64,000 bases of DNA, taken from the NCBI RefSeq assembly GCF_032854445.1, contig NC_088304.1:32606810-32670809 (forward strand). The letters run 5' to 3'. This document shows, in pieces, positions 1 through 12,012 of the stretch. The notes beneath the pieces are model-generated. The model was not told where the DNA came from. It saw nothing but the letters and a program-made list of their open reading frames with translations, and made no database searches. The stretch is from Liolophura sinensis. Its lineage: Eukaryota; Mollusca; Polyplacophora; Chitonida; Chitonidae. The number at the start of each line of letters is the position of its first letter. Position 1 is the stretch's first letter. A program made the translations under genes and the position numbers.

Positions 1-1609
1 TCTTAACGAGACATATTGGACTTTTGAATCATTTGGTGTTTATTATTTACTTTATTCGGGGTCTTCTTGTAACATAATATAACTAGTTTGTATCATGTAT
101 CTATTTCAGCTTTTGATTGACAGCTGTCATTTGATATACCTTAACTCGCCATGTATACAGTAGGTGATGTTACTAATGTGTGCAATGTTGTTTATGCTAT
201 TCTTTTCGTTCTTTTTTCTTCAAGAACAATTATTGTCAAGATAAACAACTTTACTTTTTCTGATGGTTTTTTTCTTCTGAATTTTACTTACATTTGGCCT
301 CGGGATGACGTAGCAATCATAGACTTAAGTCAAAATTTGAATTCACTTTATAAATGTTATTTCTTACGTAACACACTTGTACCGCTTGCCTGTTCTCCAT
401 TGCTACATGATGGTGTGACAAACATTAAGCAGCGCTGGCTTATTTAACCGCCATATTGGACATACAAGAAAATGTAGACAATTTTTCATCTTCAGGATTG
501 CTTATTCGATTACCTTGAAATTTGATATGCACATATAATGGGGCTAGACGGTCAAGTGATCAAAACCATTGCAGCTATGAAGCTGAAATTTGGTGTCGCT
601 AAGACCAATGTGTGGTCTTGTTTTAGTGGAAAAAACTGGTAATAAAGTTAAAAGATACGGGGGTTCAAAATCAGATAATTAGCTTTTATCGCATGTACTT
701 TTTTCGGACGTCTTTCCAGAAAGCTGCAAATTGACAACTGCCATTCATTACCAAATCACTTTTGTTACGCAGTGAAAATAAAAATTTTTTCTCACCGCTG
801 ACTTTCTTAGCTTCCATGTTGGCGATGTATGGGAATCCTTCTTCTTGGATCACTTACCCAATTGCCTTGATATTAACAAAGCACGCCCAAGCTTCTCAAC
901 CAAGTGCCTTCAAGCAGACAGTAGTGATATATCTGACACCGCCAGTCTATTCGCCACAGTTGCAAACACGTGTATTCCCCGAAACTAATGTGCACTGTTA
1001 CAGAAGCTGAAAACCATATTGCTGTGAAGACTGCTTGGAAACCGTTCTAGTACATTTTATTTATCCAACTACGATTTGATTATAGTAACTGGATAATCCA
1101 TTATCTGCTATAATTCCGGGTGGAGCACATTCTACCTGTCACACATAAGAAAACATGTAGACGTCCCATTACAAGGCAACAAATGGAAAGCCACTCAGAC
1201 TTGAGAAGACTTGTATCAAAAATGTATCTTCCATTATAGGGTGGTCGTCAGGTAACGCGATATAATACGAGGTTTTCTTGTATTTTATCACCAACACTAA
1301 GAATAACGACATCGACTACGACCATCCCATCTTACCATTTGCCAACTATCACACCCTCGTCGCTGTTTTGGTTTTACTCCCTATGTTGTAAGTCTTTCAT
1401 TATCCTCTAAAGGTGGTCACTGACAAGATGTTCTGCTGAGAAAATATTTATTTATCTATTGGATTGTTACTTAACCAACAAAAAAAATTTACCCAGTCGA
1501 TAGCGGTCATTTTGATGGGTGAAGGAAACCGCAGTGGCTGGCGTAAACCACCGGCCTTGGTTGGTTGTCTCCCCTTGTAGTCACCATGCAAGGCTCCACA
1601 AAAAGTGAG
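1..1609. other. No gene recognised
   Basis: AT-rich DNA with short open frames only (for example 151-447 and 762-1010), none resembling a known family, none kept open in copy 2. About 240 bp near 845-1085 is absent from copy 2 (junction near 35220), while copy 2 holds about 1.2 kb (33515-34730) that is absent here near position 380. Confidence 0.6.
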
Positions 1610-1867
1610 ATTTATTTATTTCTTTATATATTTGATTGCTTTACACCGTACTCAAGAACATATGACTTATTCGACGGCGGCCAGCATTATGGTGGGAGGA
1701 AATCGGGCTGAGCCCGGGAGAAAGCCATGACCATCCGCAGGCTGCTGAAAGACCTTCCCAGGTACTGTCGGAGAAGAAGCCAGCATAAGCTGAACTTGAA
1801 CTCACGGCGACCGCGTTGGTGAGAGGCTCCTGTGTCATTGCGCCGCTCTGGCGTGCTAGCCCCTCAC
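1610..1867 (-). mobile_element. tRNA-derived SINE, type A (diverged)
   Basis: On the minus strand it runs from a decayed tRNA-like head, through the core GGTCTTTCAGCAGCCTGCGG and the CCACCATAATGCTGGCCGCC block, to a tail ending in ATAAATAAAT. It is the same family as the better copy at 15355-15627. The head end abuts a poly-C run (about 1867-1887). Resemblance to the molluscan V-SINE/RUDI group is from memory of the tail sequence. Confidence 0.8.
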
Positions 1868-3030
1868 CCCCCCCCCCCCCCCTCCCCCCGACAGACACAC
1901 AATGAGAGTGGGGAAATCTACAAAAACCCAAAAATGGTCAGTTTACATATAGATATAAGGTCTGTTTCATTCCCCATAGTTTAGCTTTAAGAAATATTGA
2001 TGTGTACCCATTCATTCTACATTTCACCCATTTCACTAACGTGGAAATCAGTTTCTTCTCGTGTGCTGTTCTCAACATTTCAAAGCTGTACGCTACAGAA
2101 ACATATTTCATTCAGTCCTTCTATTTCATATGAGGTGGTTATATTCGTGAATAATAAAGACCATAAAGTCACTATTACCACGAATGTACCTGTCTCATCG
2201 AAAGCAAGCCATATTTCCTTAACCGTTATTTTCGATACGAGTCGGCCGCAATCGGCATCGTCTGGAAAAAGATAAACTCATGGATTGAAGGCAAGAAGAT
2301 TACACCGCTGGGACATAAATTTTTGTTTTGGATATGAACAGTAGGTAGTATCAGCAAAGACTGTAAGTTTTTCGGAAGAACTGCCGCTTCAGCACTAGCA
2401 ACGGAGGGGAGTGATTCGAAAATGGCGGTTTGCCAAGTTAAGATGCTAGAAACCAGTTCCAAATTAGTGAAAGTAACCATTCAAAGTGGTTAGTGTGAAA
2501 GCTGAGCTGGCAACATGGATAACGACTTTCAGAGCTACTTTACATATCGTTAATGCGTTTTGTTTACTTTCATGAGTTTTAAATACACAACTAAACTCAG
2601 GTTGCAATTATACCTGAGTTGCAAAATTACTAAGAACTACTTCGGCCACACCACGGATTGCCTGCGTGCATTTGTGGGTCACGTGACTATAGTAACCATG
2701 CCACGTAAGCATGGGAATGCCGGCATAATCACTTTCGGTGCGTCGAGTTTCTTGACACATACACGCATGCTTGAAAACTACTGCTAAGGATGTGAAAATG
2801 TTTTTGACGACAAAACCACAGGTGTGGCAATTTGCCGCCTAATGGAGGACCAGCAAACTGACTCTGTCGCAATTCGCAGCCTGATGGATAATCACATAAC
2901 GGACACAGTTTACACAATGTTGTTCCCGGGTGGTATTCGTAAACAAGGGTTAGAACATAAATGGATGATAATGAATGTACAAGTTATAGAGGGTATGGAA
3001 TAGCTTAGGAAAAGTATTCCTCACGTTAAA
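1868..3030. other. No gene recognised
   Basis: Starts with a poly-C run, then unique-looking DNA shared with copy 2 (36045-37200). Short open frames on both strands (such as 2226-2480 minus) are only partly preserved between copies and show no family resemblance. Confidence 0.55.
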
Positions 3031-3033
3031 CCG

Positions 3034-3112
3034 ACGAAAATCCGCAGATTGCTGACAGCTTCTCGGTCATTGCTCCGCCCTGGCACACTAACAACCTCCG
3101 CCACGGAAGCCC
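3034..3112 (-). mobile_element. SINE type A fragment
   Basis: Reads AATCCGCAGATTGCTGACAG, then a decayed tRNA-like head ending near CCTCCGCCACGGAAGCCCC. It corresponds to the head half of the type A SINE with the tail lost. The copy 2 equivalent is at about 37203-37282. Confidence 0.6.
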
Positions 3113-3119
3113 CAGCACA

Positions 3120-3480
3120 TTTATTTCTCTCGTGAATAGTAGCTTATCACGCATACATGGGCCTCTCATGAACAGAAGATTTGCTCAAGTATTCCTGTCG
3201 TTGATAGTAACTTAGCACAATTATTCCTCACGTGAATAGTAGCTGAGCACGTATACACGGACCTTGAAGCTTAGCTGAATAGTAGCTTAACTCAAGTATT
3301 CCTCTCGTGAATAGTAGCTAAGCCCAATTTTCCATTTCGTGAATAGCACACATATTCCTCTCGTGAATAGTAGCTTAACACACATATTCCTCTTATGAAT
3401 AGTAGCTTAGCACATATAGTCCTCTCGTGAATAGTAGCTTAGCACATACATTCCTCTCGTAAGCATTAGTTTAGCACAAT
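3120..3480. repeat. About 31-bp minisatellite
   Basis: Degenerate tandem repeats of a unit close to ATTCCTCTCGTGAATAGTAG followed by CTTAGCACACA. About ten units are visible, several damaged. The array continues after a duplicated spacer at 3600-3770. Confidence 0.8.
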
Positions 3481-3915
3481 AATGACAATAGAAATAATAA
3501 TATGATAATATTATGGAACAAAGTATAAAAAATAAGTGAAGTATAATAACCGGATATGATATCCCAGCGCGTTATCAAGTGTAATAAATAGTGCAAAAGA
3601 TAATCTGGCTGCAAGCTTAGCTCAAGCATTCCTCTCGTGAATAGTAGCTTAGCCCAATTTTCCATTTCGTGAATAGCACACATATTTCTCTCGTGAATAG
3701 TGGCTTAGCACACATAATCCTCTCTTGAATAGTAGCTGAGCACATACATTCCTCTTGTGAGCATTAGTTTAGCACAATAATGACAAAAGAAATAATAATA
3801 TGATATGATTATGAAACAAAGTATTAAAAACAAGTAAAATATAAGAACCTGCTATGATATCCAGCGCGTTATCAAGTGTAATAAACAGTGCAAAAGATAA
3901 TCTGGCTGCAAGCTT
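3460..3915. repeat. About 295-bp direct duplication in copy 1
   Basis: The block from AGCATTAGTTTAGCACAATAATG through CTGGCTGCAAGCTT occurs at about 3462-3620 and again at 3757-3915, separated by minisatellite units. Copy 2 has this block once (about 37630-37790), so the duplication, or loss of one block, is specific to one copy. Confidence 0.8.
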
Positions 3916-5433
3916 TCTGAAGTGCACAAAAACCTCCGTGGTATAAGATCGGTAAGCCGACCTAGATCTCTAAAATGACCGTTCAGTCTCACGTGCAACA
4001 GCAACAAGAACAACAGTACAATGTTGAGATTGACTGATTGATTGATGTTGAATCGTTAGACCTCATAACTGCAGCCAACTCCTCTGACGCCCCTACAATG
4101 TCGAGGATTTAAAACGCTCTTTTCTCACCATTCATGTTGCCGACGACATATCGTGACCAGAAAAAATGAAAGCGATTGTTTCTTTCCCTGTGGCAGCCCT
4201 ACATAAATGTAGTAGTTCATTTAACACATGAAAACTTAATAATTTCTAAAGTTGAATGTCCCAATGGCAACTTTTCTGAGCGACTTTTATTTTGATAAAG
4301 TTATAAGCTAGTCTAGTATGCACTCTAGTCTAGCTAGTCCAGGGACAACACAACTGAAAATGTGTATGTGGAAATATACAAGCGGGCCCACACGCAACAC
4401 GAGAAAGATCAAATCACTTGTGTGGACAAGACTTTGCTGTGCTTTACGCAAATACATAGAAAGATACATATAAAAAAGATGTAAAACTGACATTGCCATA
4501 TTCTGAAACCGAATAGGTGCCCACAAAACCGACATTGCCATAACCTAGGTTATGTTCTGCTAACTTCTGTTTCGGTCATGTTAAAGACAAACGTATCTGA
4601 GAATCGACCGTGATTACTTGTATCTAGTACACGATCGAGGCGTTAGCCTCAAAATATTGCGTCATTGACGTTACTTGTTTATGTTAAGACGTTCAGACTA
4701 AGAGTTTGTGTTCATTGAAACATCAGTTAAAATAGCCAGCTGGAAAGCATATATCTAGTACAAGACTGACGTGACCTAGAAAATAAGCCCAGTACTAGAC
4801 TAAGTTGGTTCAGTCGATTGTGTGGACAGGCAGCGGGTAACACGCACACAAAAGATGTTATTCTTCAGATATCTGCCACTTGATATTAGTTTATACATGG
4901 ATGTAAGCAACTGTATTGGTGGCCTGTCTGAAGTAATACAGTGTTGCAAATCTGTGTGTAAGCTGGTGAATAAGCATATTACAGTTTCGTGATCCTGGGG
5001 CTTGTTTATGTATTGTCTCGAGATTATAAGAAAAATTCAAACACATCTGCAATTAATATGTTTTGCTTAAAATATCTGCACTGAATCTCTTCTACCGAAG
5101 TACTGACTACAATTCAAGTTCTTTACTGTTCTGAGTTTGGCTTTTTAAGTACATGCCATTAATGACTTCAGTTTCGTGATAAATACGAGCTCTGCAGGTT
5201 ATTGAGTGAGAGCTTTATTAATCCTCATATCGCATCCGGGCCCAGTATGAAGGTCACTGACACCATACATTTCCGTACCCTATCACTCAGTAACCATTAA
5301 ACCCATCAATTCATTGCAGAAGACCTATGTACAGGTGAATCGCTTCAGCGATGTGACAACAGCGATGTGAGATAACGTACTCAGCTGACACAAATGGAGG
5401 TCGTTTACAGGATTCGAAGATATTCACGTCCCA
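3916..5433. other. No gene recognised
   Basis: Shared with copy 2, where about 1 kb (38425-39420) intervenes at the point matching 4545. A short frame at 4859-4980 is kept in both copies but too short to assign. Nothing else recognised. Confidence 0.55.
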
Positions 5434-5448
5434 TAGGGTAGGGCGGGG

Positions 5449-5882
5449 CAAAGCGCCAACTCGGGGTAAAGCGCCTTTTGCCGAACTACAAAATATGACG
5501 TCATCTCCATCCTCGGCAGCAATGCGACACAGGTGCTGCCCTCTATGTTGTCAACTGACTGTTGCATCATCTCCGATCGAGCGGTGGTTGAGTTTTCTGC
5601 GAGGTAAGTTTGATTTTACCCAGGATTGATGTAAAAATTGACAGTTACATAAAGCGTTCTACTGCCAGTTTATTAACAGTAACGATAAAATGCTATTGCA
5701 CACCAATAAACTGATATGTACAGTACATAATCACTACAAAATTAGTAAGTGATACTTTCAGGGTCAATCCCATAAAAAAGAAAGATCAAAAAGCACGTGG
5801 TGGGGGCAAAGCGCCCTTCAATTGTTGGAGGTAAAGCGCCTACCTAGGCGCGTTGCCCCTTCTTAGTGGGCGCTTTGTCCCT
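5449..5882. repeat. Left subterminal GGCAAAGCGCC-type repeats
   Basis: Motifs of the form GG(C/T)AAAGCGCC recur near 5451, 5466, 5813 and 5831, and in the opposite orientation at 5850-5882 (GCGTTGCCCC, GGGCGCTTTGTCC). Together with the right-end set they could be transposase binding sites; this role is inference. Confidence 0.75.
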
Positions 5883-6054
5883 ACATCTTAAATAGTACTA
5901 AAATGTACTAAAACTCTTACATCTAAAGTCTTTCCTTAAAAATAATTAAACAAATATCTGATCTAAGATAAATATTAGACCTACATATTTACAGCATTGG
6001 CTGTGCAGCGTTGGCTATAATACTTGATAATCACAGTATTTTCCTTTCTTTCAG
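5604..6054 (+). other. Predicted 5' UTR intron of the transposase gene
   Basis: A consensus donor GAG|GTAAGT at 5604 and an acceptor TTTCTTTCAG ending at 6054 frame a likely intron, with the transposase ATG four bases into the next exon. The upstream open frame from 6011 crosses this acceptor, so its first 16 codons are probably intronic. Confidence 0.7.
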
Positions 6055-6058
6055 CATC

Positions 6059-8374
6059 ATGGTTAGGACTTACAAGCGTAAAACTAATCAAGGGGGATAT
6101 GGAAATGACCAGTTAAAGTTAGCCCTGGAGAAAGTTCAAACAGGAATACCGCTGCTTGTCGCAGCCAAGGAGTTCAAAATTCCGCCAAGAACTCTGCGTC
6201 GTCATAGAGATGGACGAGTTGCCAATCCTGGTGTGTCACAACTGGGGCGATACAGAAATATTCTTTCCACGCAGGTGGAGAATGAGCTTCATGCTCACAT
6301 AAAGTACATGGAAAAATCCTTATATGGTCTAACCACAAATGACGTCCGACGTTTGGCGTATGATGTTTCTGAAAAATGCAATCTCAAGCATCCATTCAGT
6401 CATGAAAAGAAGATGGCTGGAAGGGGTTGGCTTCGCGCTTTCCTGTTACGCTATAAAGATATCAGCATCAGGGTGCCACAAGGTACTAACATTTCCAGAG
6501 CAGTTGGCTTCAACAAACCGAAGGTTCAACAGTTTTTTGGTGTGTATCGTCAGTTGCTAGAATCCAAAGAATTCACACCAAGACAGGTGTGGAACATGGA
6601 TGAAACTGGAGTAACTAACGTCCACAAACCAGGGAAAGTTTTGGCAACAAGAGGCATAAGGCAAGTTGGTAAGATGACGAGCGGTGAAAGAGGGAAAAAT
6701 GTCACTGTTATCTGTGCTATGAACGCTATTGGAGTATATGTTCCTCCAATGTTCATATTTCCGAGAAAGAGAATGAATGACACATTGATGACAGGTGCTC
6801 CACCACAATCCGTTGGATATGCCAACCCCAGTGGATGGACAGATTCCGAACTCTTCATTAAATGGCTAGAACATTTTGCATCCTTCACAAATGCCACACA
6901 AGGTTCTCACGAACAAATAGTAATACTGGATGGACACCACAGCCACAAGACTCTGGCTGCAGTCACTTTTGCAAGGGCACACGGGATTCACCTGCTAACT
7001 CTCCCACCACACAGCACACATAAGATGCAACCTTTAGATCGGACATACTTTAAATCTTTAAAGAGTGCCTACAATGTTGCCGCAGATTCCTGGATGGTGT
7101 CGCACCCTGGGAGACGTATATCGTTCTTTGACATGGCAGGAATATTTGGTCAGGCGTTTCATCGGTCGGCTACCCAAGAGAAATGTATAAACGGCTTTCG
7201 CATGTGTGGCATTTGGCCATTCGATGAGAACGTCTTCTCGGACGAAGGCTTTGCAGCGGCAACCGTTACGGACCAACCAGAACCGGACAATAATGAAATT
7301 GTGGCCACAGAAGATCCAGATGTACGACCAGATTTACCAAATATGCCTTCCACTGGCGATTCATCCGAAGAGGACGAAGGGCCAGATGATCCAGAAAGCC
7401 ATCGTGGCTTATCACACGATGGGGAACCTTCTGCCAGTATCCCATCATCTTGTGGAGAAACGCCGTTAACTACCGTGAAATCTCCAGGATCTTCCGATAT
7501 CGCAGGTGCTACTCAACAGACAAATTCAGACGATTTGATTCACCAGGAATGTGCTGCAGGTGAGTTAACATAAAGCTAATAAACATGTTTTATTGCTTTT
7601 ACCGTTAAATAAGATTTAAAGAGAGGACAACTCAGTGAGATGGTGTCCTTTCGTTTAAAACTAACAAGACTTTATACTGTCCTCTCTTTAAATACATACG
7701 TCTCCAAGAGTCATAATTTCAAACCACTGCAAATGCTTATATGCACGTGGCTTATATATGTGAAACTGTTTGGATGTGCTTTTGTGTTCAAGAGCTTTTA
7801 CTTTTGCTGACAACACTGCTCTTTAAAATACCAATGCTGTCATCTCCAGGCTCAACTGAGCTAAAATGGATAGTTTTATATGTATACTAGTGATATACAT
7901 CTGTGTATTCAATTAAAACATGATTTGTTTGTACTGCTTACAGATATAACTCAACTGATTCGCAGTTTGTCACCTCTGCCTAAATTGGCAGCTCCCCGTA
8001 GCAGAAAGCGGAAATCAGAGGAGGCAACACTGCTGACAGCGTCCCCTTATAAAGATCAGCTGGTTGAGAAACAGAACATGAAAGCTTTGAAGGACAAGAA
8101 AGGGAAGTCGACTGGAAGCCGCAGAAAGGGCAAGGCAACAACAATCAAAAAGCCCAGAGGTACCAAACATCAGGGAACTCAGTGCGAAGACAGTGACGAG
8201 GATGGAGACGACCAGTGGCCTTGCCTTATTTGTAGTGAACCATTTTCGCGTTCGCGATCTAAAGAAGTGTGGGTGCAGTGCATGTGCTGTGAACAATGGG
8301 CACACGAGGAATGCACTGCTGGCGACGTGTGTTTTGTTTGCCCGAACTGTGACTCAGGTGATTCTGAGAGCTAA
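6059..8374 (+). CDS. DDE transposase with C-terminal PHD-like finger (two exons)
   Basis: Predicted coding exons are 6059-7559 and 7944-8374, giving 643 residues. The start is the ATG just after an acceptor, beginning MVRTYKRKTNQGG. Residues about 5-55 look like a psq/CENP-B type helix-turn-helix. The DDE_1 catalytic core follows: D181 in WNMDETG, D291 in VILDGHHSH and D327 in MQPLDR, a DD35D spacing. Then come an acidic linker and basic stretches (RSRKRK, RRKGK). The last exon has a PHD-like zinc finger at about 594-637 with CLIC, CMCC, HEEC and CFVCPNC clusters. Donor CAG|GTGAGT at 7560 and acceptor TGCTTACAG at 7943 join in phase 1. No stop or frameshift was seen, so it may be recently active. 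Confidence 0.9.
7560..7943 (+). other. Intron between DDE core and PHD-like exon
   Basis: Donor GCTGCAG|GTGAGT and acceptor GTACTGCTTACAG. Reading on without splicing hits TAA after four codons; splicing keeps the frame and adds 143 residues. The exact phase match supports the intron. Confidence 0.8.
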
Positions 8375-8466
8375 ATTTGTGTATATTTACAGTCATCATA
8401 ACAATTAAGTGAATTAAAAAATTCACCGCTTCAATTAGTTGTATTTTAATTTTGTTATTTCGACGG

Positions 8467-8735
8467 GGTTGGGGGGGGGGGGGCAAAGCGCCCGGGTATA
8501 GGCACTTTGCCCCACATACGTGGGCACTTTTCCCCACCCGTGGGGCAAAGTGCCTATTTGATCTCTTTTGTATTTCTCTCCTGAAACGACACTTAAAAAG
8601 CGAATTCGCCAATATAAGTCAGCTGGCACTTAGTGTATATGCATATGTCTCTTTAGCTATAGGGACAACTCAGTGCGTCCAATAATATTGGATTTCTATC
8701 AACTTTCGCTTAAGGTGGGCGCTTTGCCCCCCTCG
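8467..8735. repeat. Right subterminal CAAAGCGCC-type repeats with poly-G
   Basis: Starts with a poly-G run, then GGGCAAAGCGCCC, GGCACTTTGCCCC, GGGCACTTTTCCCC and GGGGCAAAGTGCC in both orientations within about 80 bp. A last GGGCGCTTTGCCCC lies in the right terminal repeat. It mirrors the left end of the transposon. Confidence 0.75.
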
Positions 8736-8944
8736 ACCCTACGTGCCCTTTGCTTTCCAATGAAAAGCGGAGTATTTTGTCAAATGAGGGATTTTGTCTG
8801 ACAGCCATCTTGTAAGTATGATTGAGATCATCCCGTTAACGTTTACTAAAACTTGTTTGCCTGTGTGACAGGTCAGGTAACATTTTTGTGATTGTATGTA
8901 CATGTAAATAGCATTTTGTTAATGCAAGGGGGAGCACTCCGCAT

Positions 8945-11660
8945 ATGTGCTTTAACGTTCTCAAGTTGTCCCCCTTTTCTCGTGGTTCTGTCCAACTGAA
9001 CTGTGGTTCTATCCAACTGAACGATTGTTTGAGACTGAATTCCCAAAGCAAACATTTAACTATTTGTGGACATACCAACTGCCTCACATGTCCATCATTT
9101 GACACATCGGCCACTTTTATTTCTTCACTGAGTGGTAAATGTTATTCTGTTAATTCCTACGTTAACTTAAGTTGTATTGCCTCCAACTGTATTTACTTGG
9201 TAACATGCAAGAAGTGTGGTCGGCAGTGTGTTGAGAAGACCACCCAGAAACTACATCTACGGGTGAACTGGCACCTTAAGTCCGTGCGCAAGAAACCATT
9301 GCTAATAGGCAAGCTTTCTCTGCCTCCGACCATGACTGGGACCATTTCAGCATTCAAATAATAGAATCGGTTTATCCATCAGCAAATGAGACAGATGTCG
9401 CATTTTAAGGTAAAATCCGTGACCGTCAGCTTTTCTGGATGCTAGAGATTGGTTGAGTCTTCCCGCATAAGTTGAATGATAATGTTATGGGAATCGGCAA
9501 TGCAACATCCAGCCAACCAAATGACTTCATCATAACAAATTTATTCAAATACCATAAACGTAGACCTCGCAGTCATGGTAGGAGGAAGTTCAATAGAAAC
9601 ATAATTCACAAACACGTTACAGTTAGCTATTTAGTAGGATTGTCGTATGACACCAGTAGCATGCATGCTCTACGCACAGTATTATATGCACTGCCATTGA
9701 ATTTGCTAACACAGGTAGTTCAAGACGTATCCAATAACATACACAATTTTAATGTTCCACCTCACCTTGTACGTCTGTGTCAAGACATATCGTATTTTCG
9801 ATTGTATTGTTTTGTAACTACAATTGAAACTCAACACGATTGGCTCTTTCTGATGATAAAGTATTTAGACAGAGGCCTTGATTTAATTAACCTACCACGC
9901 AACTTTAATGAACCTGATGTTCGTAGTGCTGTGCCTTATTATTTTAATATCCAAGAGCCACCTTGCATATCCTATGAGTATACAAAGCCTCTCGCTTCAA
10001 AAATTTTCAATTATTCCCAGGCCATCAAGGAGTTCGATTTGGCGACGTATACATCTGGCGGCTATAGCTGTGATTGTGAATCCTCAGTTTTTACCTACGA
10101 CAAATGTAAACATGTCCTGACTGGTGACCTTAATATTATTAAGAATCATGTTCTAAGGAATCTCTTCTTGAGAGGTCCTAAGTATAGAGAAAAGAGAAGT
10201 GTCAACATAAGATCTAACAAAAAAATATCACCTCAGAAATATATTCAAAAATGGTCAAAACGGGAGAAAGTGGATTCTTCTGTACTTAAGGATTGGCTTG
10301 AGATCGTCAAAAAGAAGGTCAGTTTAGCTATACACCGTACAGACATTGATGCTCTATATAAAATTAAACTGGTTCTGAAGGATCACACTGTGCAAGAAAA
10401 ACTCGCCGACCTTCATAGTAAATTTGTCATCACCGTAGCAGACAAGGCTCCTGATAATGTCATCTTTATTTGCAAGAATTATTATTATCAAATTCTTGTT
10501 CAAGAGCTATGTACATCTACAACAACATCCACATATTCTGCTACTACTTTGGAGGAACTATTTAATAAACACAAAATCTTTGTTAAAGAAAGACGCCGAC
10601 AACTTTACTGGATTCCTAAAATGCATAAATCCCCATACAAGGCTCGATTTATAGCGGGTTCAAGAAGTTGTACCATCAAACTCTTGTCAACCCTACTAAC
10701 GAGTGCGTTACAAGAAGTAAAGTCATTTTGGAATAAGTATTGTTGTGCCATATCAAAAATTCAGGTGTCAACTGCATGTGGATTCTTAACAACTCCAAAC
10801 GTCTTACAGAAGAACTTGATGCTCATATGCATATACCGTAGACGTATCCACCTGGGATTTCTTTACTCTCCGAACTAAAATTCCTCACAAAGATGTTATT
10901 GAAAGAATATCGTCGTTAATTGTCTAGGTATTTACTAAAACAGATTGCCGTTACATAAACGTCAGAAGCAACAAGGTTTTCTTTAGTTCTATTATTTTTA
11001 AAGGTTACCACTCATGGGATGTTACATTATTTATTGAATTACTTGAATTTCTTATTAATAACATCTATGTCAAATTCGGGGATACCATTTACCAACAGTG
11101 CATAGGTATTCCAATGGGTACCAGTTGTGCGCCTCTTTAGGCAGCCCTATACCTGTTTTCATACGAATACGACTATATGCAGGAATTACTTAAAAGTAAT
11201 ATCTTTAAAGCTCGACCCTTCTCATTTACCAAACGGTATATTGATGATCTACTGGCGTTAAATAACCCCCATATTGCTGAAGCGGTGTAGGAAATCTATC
11301 CGCCTTCATTGGATTTAAAAGAGACAACAGATAGTCCTGATAGTACATCTTATTTGGATCTTTATCTGTACAAAGACGAACAAGGTCTCCTTTCAAGCCG
11401 CATTTACGACAAAAGGGATAATTTCAATTTTGATATTGTGAATTATCCTTATTTGGATAGCAATATACCAAAAGGTCGTGCATATGGCGTATACATATCT
11501 CGCCTTGTAGCATTTGTCAGATCTTGCGTAAATTGTGATGACTTTAATCTGCGTCACAAGTTGTTAGTTCAAAAACTAGTTTGTCAACGATACTCCATCA
11601 AACGCCTTCACTGTAAGTTTCTCAAATTTCTCAAATGCAAGTGCCCCCCACCCCTGCATT
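8945..11660 (+). pseudogene. Penelope-like element, GIY-YIG-like region plus reverse transcriptase (decayed)
   Basis: The first frame (8945-9361) has a Cys-rich stretch (CGHTNCLTCPSF) and a GIY-YIG-like core: NCIYLVTCKKCG then QCVEKT, where the second motif has lost its expected Tyr and Gly. A long frame (9472-10878) has CDCESSVF, LTGDLNIIKNHVLR, VADKAPDNVIF and YWIPKMHKS, as in Penelope-type reverse transcriptases. After frame changes and stops it continues with IGIPMGTSCAPL followed by TAG (11138), RYIDDLL (the YxDD box, about 11233), another TAG (11288), and the C-terminal FNFDIVNYPYLDSNIP region to about 11660. A nuclease-like part before the RT suggests the permuted Naiad/Chlamys-type group. 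Not functional as it stands. Confidence 0.82.
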
Positions 11661-12012
11661 AATTACATCTGCATGGTGCCTTTATGAACAGTTGCAATCA
11701 AAGCGCGAGTGAGATACCTTGTTTAATTGTCATTTGACCTGGAACTCATTCATGGACTACGAATTTGAACTTTGATATGGAATTCATGCCTAGAATATCC
11801 ACTGTCTGCCCGGCATCATTGAAAACTTATGACCGCTTCTCTCTTGTGTGTTACCGGCTAATTTTCCTATTTGTGTAATTTCTTACATACCTTTGTCTTT
11901 GGGAGTTAATATTAAACGTTGTTTTGGAAACGGATCTTGCGATTATCGACTTGGAACGCCCTTTACGGATTACGAATGGTATATGAATGTCGGACATGAC
12001 GCTTATATGTAT
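11661..12012 (+). mobile_element. Penelope-like element 3' tail
   Basis: Follows the RT remnant and recurs, diverged, on the minus strand at 24391-24745 and 29806-30170, and in copy 2. Shared landmarks are AACAGTTGCAATCAAAGCGC, CATCATTGAAAACT and GATTATCGACTTGGAACGCC. The copies diverge after GACGCTTATATG, which I take as the 3' end. The open frame 11848-12045 comes from this tail and is probably not a gene. Confidence 0.7.

Larger units (their letters stand above)
5436..8739 (+). mobile_element. pogo/Tigger-like DNA transposon
   Basis: The 3304-bp element is flanked by TA dinucleotides (5434-5435 and 8740-8741). Its ends are imperfect inverted repeats: left GGGTAGGGCGGGGCAAAGCG, right (reverse complement) GGGTCGAGGGGGGCAAAGCG. 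Copy 2 is uninterrupted at the same place (CACGTCCCACACGTG near 40452), which is an empty site with CA where TA would be expected. It encodes one spliced transposase. Repeated GCAAAGCGCC-type motifs lie inside both ends. TA target and DDE_1-type transposase point to the pogo/Tigger group. Confidence 0.93.

Noticed and set aside
151-1010. Two small open frames at the window start
   Set aside because: Not preserved in copy 2, low-complexity composition, no family resemblance.
6011-6058. Upstream start of the pogo-like transposase (16 extra residues)
   Set aside because: The stretch crosses a strong 3' splice acceptor (TTTCTTTCAG), and the N-terminus from 6059 fits the family better.
6550-6897. 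Antisense frames within the transposase
   Set aside because: Shadows of the DDE exon with no independent support.
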